From: Oegoconia quadripuncta | Lineage: Eukaryota > Arthropoda > Insecta > Lepidoptera > Autostichidae | Direction of reading: 5' to 3' | DNA: 64,000 nt | Assembly (NCBI GenBank): GCA_949316235.1 | Contig: OX438741.1 | Location: 39,346,962 to 39,410,961 of the forward strand | Part shown: piece after piece, positions 56,901 through 64,000 of the stretch | Position numbering within the stretch: the stretch's first letter is position 1 | How the letters are laid out: each line of letters opens with the position of its first letter | Position numbers and translations under genes: made by a program | The notes under the pieces: generated by a model | Databases searched by the model: none | Told to the model about the DNA's origin: nothing | What the model saw: the letters and a program-made list of their open reading frames with translations, nothing else

Positions 56901-59900
56901 TGCTATACGAGAGCTTTGAATTGGGTGGCAGAATTCTTTTTTTTTTTATGCACAACGGGTTATTACTTGACCTCAATCACACCTGATGTTAAGTGAAGAT
57001 GAGATCGAAGGTGGAAGCGTGCTGAACCGGAAACCCAAATATTTGGGGAACTGGCTATCTTATATCTGACAACCGGAACACAACAATGCTATTTACATTG
57101 CTACTTGGCGGCAGATTTAGATAAGATGGTGGTAGCTAGCCAGGCGGACATTTAAAATGCCCTACCACCAACCAAACCGAGTACTTAAACATGTACCCCG
57201 CTGGGGATCGAACCCGCGACCTCCGAATCGTAAACCCAATGTTGTTTACATTGAGCCACGGAGGCGGTTAAAAATATCAACTATGTTCAAGTCTTCTACG
57301 TCTTGTGGCTGATATGATGATGAACCTGTGAATAACATTGCTTGTTGTACAACTAATACTATACTGTACTAGATTAATATTTTGTAGCAGTTTCTTGTAT
57401 TAGTGGTGGTATTTCATATTCTCCATGACCTTCCAGACTACCGCAACCCGGCGTGCGCCCGCGTGGTGTACGACGCGGAGTTGCCGTCGGCGTCGGTGGT
57501 GATCATCTTCCACAACGAGCCCTACTCCGTGGTGGTGCGCACCATCTGGAGCGTCATCAACAGCGCACGAAGGGACAACCCCTGGTTCCAGCACGCCAAC
57601 TATCGCGACTCCTCGGGAAGAACCATGAATTTGGGTGAGATTGCAGTTCCTTTTTTAATGTACTCAGGTTAACGGTTTACCTCATCTAAGTTAACCACCT
57701 CCACACACTTCCACTGCATCTCCTGTATAGCCAGGATCAATAATGGTACAGCTGAACATCGCCTACTGAACCTTATGTGAACATGAAGCCGAACCCCGAC
57801 ATATAAAAGGGACAGCTCAAAGAGCAGGATCACAACAAGGTTATCAACTTTGTTGCTTGGCGGCAGACTTAGATAAAATGATGGTAGCTGGCCAGGTAGT
57901 AATTTAAAAATGCCCTACCACCAATCAGAGTGCTAAACATATACCCCGCTGGGAATCTACCCGCAATCTCCGTTTTGTAAACTATATTGATTAAATGAGC
58001 TACGATAAATCCTGAGGTTAGACCACAATCTACCAGGTTGAAAGTGACGATGTAGCCGAAGATGAAAACTCGATTAAGAAGTTCACCCCAAACTTGAAAA
58101 ACCTAAGGTTAAGAGATTCAGTTAACACCGACGTCGCCGGCAAGGAGTTCCATATCTAAGCAGTTCGCATTGTGAAGGAAGAAGCGAAGTGTTTAGTGCG
58201 ATTATTCGGTTTGTCGTCAAACGAACGGGTGGAAATGGTGGAACATCATCAGCAGCCATAAGGATGTATAAACATCTCCACTGTTGGGACAGTCTCATCT
58301 CACTTGGATAGTGTATGAGCCATAATCCACCATGCAGGCCCAGTGCGGATTGGTGGATGTATGTCAGACTGGTGACTCTCCTGACAGTGTTTTTAAGCCA
58401 ACCCCTGTAGGCGACCCATTTGGCTTAACGACTGAAATTAAAAACCGGGGCCGATTATCTAACATTTTTCCAAAGCACGGAAACATACATATCATAAAAT
58501 GTACTATTTCCCAAACATATATTTTGCTGTGTTTCTGTGTATGACTATCTGTGGAGACTATTTCTGTCTATGCAATGACTATTTTGTACTACTTTACATT
58601 ATAATGTAACGACTGTCAGTTTCCCGAAAATAAATAAATAAATATACATAATCTTATTCCACCATCGGCCTACCATCTTCGGACACCAGGCGTGGGGAGG
58701 GATTCCACCCGTAATTTCATACGAACAGCCAAGGCATGGAACTCCCTTCCGGTGGCAGTCTTTCCTGAATCCTACAACCTTGAGATCTTCAAGAGCAGAG
58801 TGAATAGGCATTTATTGGGATCGCGTGCTTCATCTTTGACCAATATCGTCACTTTCCATCCGGTGAGATTAATGTCAAACGAGTAACCAGTCAATCATAA
58901 AAAAAAACCGTATTTGAATGCCACTGGTGAGTGGTTACTCACCTAAGGAGCGCAACTTCGCTAATCGGCAGCGAATGCGACTGTGCCACGATCGTAAGCA
59001 ATTTCTTGCAATTCCAACGCGCGCTCTCCGAAATTTCTCCTATAAGTATTGATAGGCATGCAAGCTTGACACTGTATTCGAGGCTCTGCACGGCAGCAGT
59101 AGCCGAGGCGTCACCTATCTCTTGACAATTGCCGATGTGAAGAGAGCTAGTGACATTTAAGAAGTATTAGTCCTCGGGGTGAGAATACATCTATGACCAC
59201 TGAATTTGAGGCCAAAGAAAGCAAAATTAAGCACTTGTCACATTTATTGTGGATAAACAGACCAGTGGCCAAAGGATCGGGCATACTTACAGTCCAAAAA
59301 TATTACCCTCCCTTCTGGCGCAGTCGGGTAAAAAGTAACTTTTTGAGTTACTTTGGCTTTTTCCTTCTGAAAGGAACCCTGTAATTCCAAATGCTTGGTC
59401 CAAAAAGTGACATTTTCAATTGCAAATTTTACCTAAGAAAATAAACCAAATATTGTGTTATAAAAATGTTGCCTCTATCTGTAACATGTATCTCGCCAGG
59501 ATCTCCGGGGCAGGACTCGTCGTCTCCGTTCGTGTATCTCAAGGAGATCATCCTTGTGGACGATAACTCCACACTGCCCGAGTTGAAGGGGAAGCTCAGC
59601 CACTACGTGCGCACGCGCCTGCCGCCGGATCTGATACGGATATTGCGGCTGCCAGACCGGTATGTATACGTTAGCTTTTGTAACCGGCAAATTATTTGAT
59701 TTTCCCTTATACCGCCAATGTGAGGTCCGAGAGAGGTGTTGAAAAGGATTACATTACTCAGCAGCCTAAGGCCACATGTCCTGACTCTGGTATATGCTGC
59801 AATGCTCACGATTTGTAGTCGCCTTTCATGACACCAACGGGAAGAGACGTGTTGGTCTTATGCTGGGAAACATTCGGCACAAATTACTCTAATGATATTT

Positions 59901-62900
59901 AAATACATTATGAATGATTTATGTAAAATGTTTTATGCTTGTGTTGCAATAGACTCGAGTCCATTATCTTTTCCGGAATTGATCCTAATAATGTAAACCA
60001 TGGTTCACATCACAAAATGTTTCATGTATGGACTATTGTTTTTTTAAGACCTTATGTACACATGAAAGCATGGATAAATGAATATGAATATGTATAAAAC
60101 TCAGCCGTAACGCTCGATTTTGTGAAAATGCGATCCGAGCGGTGGTGTTCTGCGCCGTATTGTGAGTCTGCTCTGCATAGAATCACACGCCAGTTTGCAT
60201 TTTACATAGACGTCCGTTACGCGTATCCGGCTGATCGGCTTGTCGCTGCGTCTTGCATCACCATCACCGTTCTTACCACTCCAGTCTCTTGCAACACTAT
60301 TTCTAGCGGCTGTGAATTTTAGACCGTTTAAGAATAGTAAAAAAAACTAACTGCCCTTTTGATAACTGGTTGACGTAACATGACCTGAACTACGATGAAA
60401 TTAGAGGGCCCATTCTTCAGTCACTTTAATTCGTCCTTGGTGGTATATTGTCTACATGTAAAATATCGTATGCCCCAGTGAGGGTCTGACTCGGGCCCGA
60501 CTGATGGGAAGCCGCAATGCCACCGGCGATGTGATAGTGTTCCTGGACTCGCACTGCGAGGCGCAACCCGATTGGCTGCGGCCACTGCTGCAGCGGCTAA
60601 AAGAGGCTCACTCGGCGGTGGTTACACCAATCATCGACATGCTGCAAACGGACTCGTTCAAGTACGACTGCGGCACTATAGGCGACTTCGAGGTGAAATT
60701 ATTGGATCCTTGTTCGACATATGTTAGTCGTGGGCCGAAATGTGAGGGTAGAGAGCTGGAAAGAATTGGGCCAAAATGTTTGAAAAAAATTGCAAAAGCG
60801 TTTTTGCTGTTATCAATCGCGAAATTAAAGTAATGGATTCCTAATTTTGTGTCAAGTGTGCCATTTCATTCAAACTTTGAGATCTACTTGAAGACTAGAA
60901 TTTACATAATGTGCAACGTAATAGATATTTGTGCGGAGTGCGCGCGACCGACTAGCAGCTGATAATGTGAATATACAGTTTGTTCTGGTTGTGATTGCAA
61001 GGAATAGCTAAGCCCGAGTATCTTACCGAAAGATAAGGCTATAACTATGAGATAAAGCTTCATATGAGAATATAAAATGGGCGGAGAATTCTTGGGATGC
61101 AGGGAGGACTATGAGATGTTGGGGAGGTCTTTTGGGAACACAAGTTTTTTCTCGCTCGCGCAAGGAGAAATACTCTTTGAGTTAGTTGTTATCTTGGAGA
61201 AAGTGACCAGTGGATTATAATAACTCCTGGCGCCATAAACCTAGGCCTATGGTCCGTTGGCCGTTGCCATACACCCTTCACTCCGCACCTCACTGATAAG
61301 TTGTACGTTTGCACAGACCGAACATAGTTGTATTTAACTCATTATCATCGAAAGAAATAAATGAGAAGAGTATCGGGCACTTAAGTTCTTCCTACGTGGA
61401 CTTTAATTCTTTCCAGTAACGTTTCGGTCCTTGGCTACTATTGGGTATTTCGTTGGTAGCCTAGTTACATCTGTACTATTTAGTTGGTCGTCTAAGTAGG
61501 GGGCAGTCGGGAATAGTCCAAGGCTATGTTGGGGTTAGACGAGCGTCATGTAGGTACTGTTGAAGAGTTTAGTGGTGACCGTTTTGTAGTTCGCATTATA
61601 TTTATTATCAAGTATGTCGGAAATATTCCATTTTCATAAATATTAGATTGTCAAACTATTTATTGTAAAGGGTTAAGATGATTCGACTCAGAAGTAATTC
61701 ATAAATTGCACTAGATAGCGTTTGTTAAAATAATTAAAAACAACGTCATGTATTTACTCTAATTTGGATTTCCTCTGTGTGGAATCATCATAATGGAAAA
61801 TATTGAACGAAACTTTACCGGATGACTGTTGTTTGAACTTCAGATGGCTGCTAACGCTGCCATCTTAATAATGGACTTTGTCTCGCATGTCGATAGAAAC
61901 TGTCGATTAATCCTACTAAGTCCTACTTCCCTTGTGAATTCCTTTGCGATCTGTCTTCATTGGATCTGTTGACAAAATAAGGGATACAGGGTTACCGGTT
62001 CGGGGGACATTTATTTCATTAAATTTAGTTTTACGTCTAATGGTTTCGTTTAATAATTTCCAGTAATTTATAACCTTCTTTAAATCTATTAGTAAGATAT
62101 TATAAGTATCTTTCGTATAATGTAGTTTTTCTCACGTCGAACGTCGAACTATACTTTGTTCTCCACTGATATGTTTGCAGGTTCGTTATTCTATATCAGA
62201 GTATTCCAGTTTGTGGATCTTGCGTATCCACCGTTGTTGCATTAGCTTTTACTTCATCATTCTTCACCAAAATTCAGCGCAGTTCTAAACTTTGTGCGTC
62301 GTCAACTGATATATTATTTTTTTCGTCTTCATCTTCTGTAGTTCTTCTTTAATTGTGTCTTTGATCTCATTTTGAAATGCCCTATATTTGGAGACCTGGA
62401 TCAATTCTTTTTACAAGGTTATCAGATCTTCTAATACAGATATTGTCATACTTGAGCGAAGATTTCAGCCACGTTCTTTTTACTCTGCAAATTACTGATA
62501 AACAATTTATTAATATAATCTACATAATAAATAGATAGGTAAATTGTTTATTTGTTACTCCAGTCACACATAATATATAAAGGTAGGTACTAGGCACAGA
62601 ACAACAAAAGCATATGTGTGCTGCAGTAGGACAAATGGGTCACAACTTTTCCTCGTAGTTCTTAGGGTGACAAGACATCAGATATTTGAAGTCGATAGAA
62701 TGGACCTTATCTCTGCGATGTTATAGACGTTACGGGCAATTGTGACTTTCTACCAGGTGAGCTGCTTGCTCTATTTGTTATAAAACATTTCACTCCATTC
62801 ACAGAACCTTACAAGTGACCATTGTTTCATCACGTTCGGAAGCATGAATCATGAAACGATCTGAGTAAATGGGTCCTCTAAGAGCTACTGTAGGCAGATC

Positions 62901-63907
62901 GAGTTTGGTGTTCGATACCACACCCAATAAAGTGCTCAACCTAATACCCTTGTAAATTGTAGCGTGAAATGTTCTTACAATGGTCGTGATTGCGGAAGTG
63001 ATCCTCCTACGTAAGTTTCGATTAGTGAAAGTCTTTACTTCTTAACAGATTCTACTCTCCTGGTAGTTATTTTCTGTTAACAATCATAGTGCTTTGATGA
63101 GAGTTTTACACAAAGAGATGCAACGTGCGGCGCTAAATGTTTTTGAATATTGCGTACGTGGAGGGAATCTATTAAGAAACTACAAGGGTTGCGTAGCCTA
63201 TTGCAAACGCAACGAAGCCAGATTTCCTAATATATTTCAATGTCGTATCGAATACTGATACAAATAAATTTCCAAATTATAGAACAAGTCGATATATTCG
63301 TTTCTCTTCAAAAGACGCAGTTTTCATATAATAATCAACAGAAAATTCGGTATAATAGACTGTATAAAGAAAAACTATAGATTTAGAGAATCTGGAGGGA
63401 AGTTGGTGATGGTTGTCTTCACGCCCCGCTCCGCCAGAGTACAAGATTTGCAAATTTAGGATTGTTAGCCGACCAGGGCACATATATGTGCTAAGTAATT
63501 TATTTATTTCTGGTTCCATTAATGCTATATTTAGCAAGATATGGAGATTAAATATGTAATTTGTTAAAATAAATATATTTTTTCTTCAAAACATCTGCAC
63601 TGCTTTTGGACAGCTCCAAAGAACTTCTAATTCCCAAGTTAGGGCGTTGTTGGAGATTGAGAATGGAAACCATTAACTGGTTACATGGTGCAGCGTGGGG
63701 CTGACCCGGGCCCGGCTGGCGGGCGCTCGGTACGCCGTGGGTGACGTCATCGTGTTCCTCGACGCCCACTGCGAAGTGCAGCGCGACTGGCTGCGGCCGA
63801 TGCTGCAGAGGATCAAGGAGTCGCGACACACTGTTGTCATGCCGATAATCGATGTCATCGAGGCGTCTGACTTCTACTACAGCGTGCAGGACAACGTCAA
63901 TTTTCAG
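53962..63907 (+). CDS. GALNT-family polypeptide N-acetylgalactosaminyltransferase (5' part, runs off the edge)
   Basis: The enzyme transfers GalNAc from UDP-GalNAc to Ser/Thr of Golgi cargo, starting mucin-type O-glycans. Exons: 53962-54283, 57437-57634, 59500-59659, then either 60479-60692 or 63694-63907. Phases fit throughout. It begins as a type II membrane protein: short basic tail, hydrophobic segment about residues 15-29, then a stem. The catalytic GT-A domain follows: PSASVVIIFHNEPYSVVVRT (exon 2), KEIILVDDNST (exon 3, 188-198) and GLTRARL..GDVIVFLD.HCE (exon 4) with the metal-binding D250-X-H252. The rest of the catalytic domain and the ricin-type lectin domain lie beyond 64000. Which of the insect GALNT paralogues it is cannot be told. 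Confidence 0.92.
55355..55560. repeat. Dispersed repeat D1, copy b (GALNT intron 1)
   Basis: Matches 34920-35120: TTATCATGCGGGCCTTAGCC, GTTAGAGTATGTGATA and GCAATGTTTCTATA, in the same orientation. Surrounding intron sequence 54284-55354 shows only a LINE-tail word near 54760 (GCAGCGGTGGACGCCC). Confidence 0.7.
55796..55975 (+). mobile_element. SINE-1 copy g, 3' truncated
   Basis: Intact head and most of the body, ending after ATCTAGTATCCATA without the (TTTA)n tail. Confidence 0.83.
56365..56390 (+). mobile_element. Half of a MITE terminus (family M5)
   Basis: GGTGTCGATTCGGATGTACA then CCAAA is the left terminus of the M5 family. No matching right terminus is found nearby. The flanking intron (55976-56944) is otherwise unrecognised. 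Confidence 0.6.
56945..57267 (-). mobile_element. SINE-3 copy j (GALNT intron 1)
   Basis: Full-length minus-strand copy, 169 bp before GALNT exon 2. Confidence 0.87.
57838..58010 (-). mobile_element. SINE-3 copy k, strongly decayed
   Basis: CTTGGCGGCAGACTTAGATA and CCCTACCACCAAT..AGAGT are recognisable, and the tRNA-like head is eroded. Confidence 0.65.
58015..58245 (-). pseudogene. LINE L2 tail copy d, decayed
   Basis: Aligns in words with 44075-44350 (ACCACAATCT..CC, GAAAGTGACGATGT, AAGGAGTTCCAT) but carries many changes. It is followed at 58240-58345 by a SINE-4-like fragment. Confidence 0.6.
58655..58905 (+). pseudogene. LINE L2 tail copy e
   Basis: Open over 64 codons: [20 protein letters not shown] then [20 protein letters not shown], ending in the common 3' end TTTCCATCCGGTGAGATT. 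Opposite in orientation to copy d 400 bp upstream. Confidence 0.75.
58906..59499. other. GALNT intron 2, distal part
   Basis: 59300-59335 (CCCTCCCTTCTGGCGCAGTC then GGGTAAAAAG) matches a word at 20188-20220. Nothing else recognised. Confidence 0.4.
59660..60478. other. GALNT intron 3, nothing recognised
   Basis: No shared repeat family or additional exon is seen. Confidence 0.4.
60479..60692 (+). CDS. GALNT exon 4a (alternative catalytic exon)
   Basis: Acceptor GCCCCAG|TGAGGG. The first base completes an Arg codon (CG|T), then EGLTRARLMGSRNATGDVIV, FLDSHCEAQPDWLRP and so on for 71 codons, then donor GAG|GTGAAA. It carries the DSH metal-binding motif. The exon is 214 bp, enters with 1 base and ends on a codon boundary, the same as exon 4b. 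Confidence 0.92.
60693..63693. other. GALNT intron between exons 4a and 4b
   Basis: About 3 kb with no recognised SINE or LINE, which stands out against the repeat-rich introns elsewhere. No further exon-4-like copy is seen. Confidence 0.45.
63694..63907 (+). CDS. GALNT exon 4b (alternative catalytic exon)
   Basis: Acceptor ATGGTGCAG|CGTGGGG. The first base completes Arg (CG|C), then VGLTRARLAGARYAVGDVIV, FLDAHCEVQRDWLRP and so on for 71 codons, then CAG|GTGCCC. It has the same length (214 bp) and phases as 4a, and 41 of 71 residues are identical by hand count. The metal motif is DAH instead of DSH. The polypyrimidine tract is weak and the donor (GTGCCC) poor. Confidence 0.85.
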
Positions 63908-64000
63908 GTGCCCGTGACGCCTTCGAAAGTCGTTGTTTTGTTGATTCTAGACTAAAGTATCTTGAGGGGTGAGCAACATCAAAACTCACCGTTGCATGTA

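Noticed and set aside
60479..60692. Exon 4a starting at the nearer AG (TGAG|GGTCTG)
   Set aside because: That start would give a frameshift and an early stop (GTC TGA). The upstream AG (CCCCAG|TGAGGG) keeps frame and gives the family-typical REGLTRARL.

Overview
The window looks like nuclear DNA of a moth or butterfly. Short, GC-rich coding exons sit in long AT-rich introns packed with families that I recognise from lepidopteran genomes: several tRNA-derived SINEs, Jockey-like and other non-LTR LINE tails, Tc1/mariner elements and MITEs. The organism call is inferred from this repeat content and from protein similarity; no species can be named.

Three protein-coding genes are supported by splice-consistent exons. 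(1) CFAP410 (C21orf2-like LRR ciliary protein) lies on the minus strand. Its first coding exon is at 31785-31864 and its second at 1098-1163. They are joined in frame across a roughly 30.6-kb intron filled with mobile elements, and the rest of the gene lies beyond the left edge. (2) VPS53, the GARP/EARP tethering subunit, lies on the plus strand. It is complete in eleven coding exons (34198-49124, 785 codons plus stop) and starts head to head with CFAP410. (3) A GALNT-family polypeptide N-acetylgalactosaminyltransferase lies on the plus strand from 53962 and runs off the right edge. It has two versions of its fourth coding exon (60479-60692 and 63694-63907).

Layout: 1-31784 is CFAP410 intron with SINEs, LINE 3' ends, MITEs, a 1.66-kb fold-back mariner derivative (17419-19081), an unclassified palindromic element (20609-22016) and an intact-looking mariner-type transposon (24031-26150). 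31865-34197 is the shared CFAP410/VPS53 upstream region, invaded by a decayed PIF/Harbinger-like element. 34198-49124 is VPS53. 49125-53961 is intergenic and holds a second copy of the palindromic element. 53962-64000 is the GALNT gene.

The most unusual features are in the genes. VPS53 exon 2 and exon 4 each carry a tandem array (67-bp x7 and 68-bp x6) that repeats the end of the exon together with its 5' splice site, giving ladders of candidate donors while the VPS53 frame stays open through the array. Exon 9 of the same gene has a third, single 97-bp-spaced partial duplication across its donor. In the GALNT gene, two 214-bp exons of identical phase, about 58% identical in protein, each encode the metal-binding DXH segment. 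The reading frame allows only one of them per transcript. VPS53 acts in retrograde endosome-to-Golgi traffic and the GALNT acts in the Golgi, but nothing in the sequence shows that they work together.
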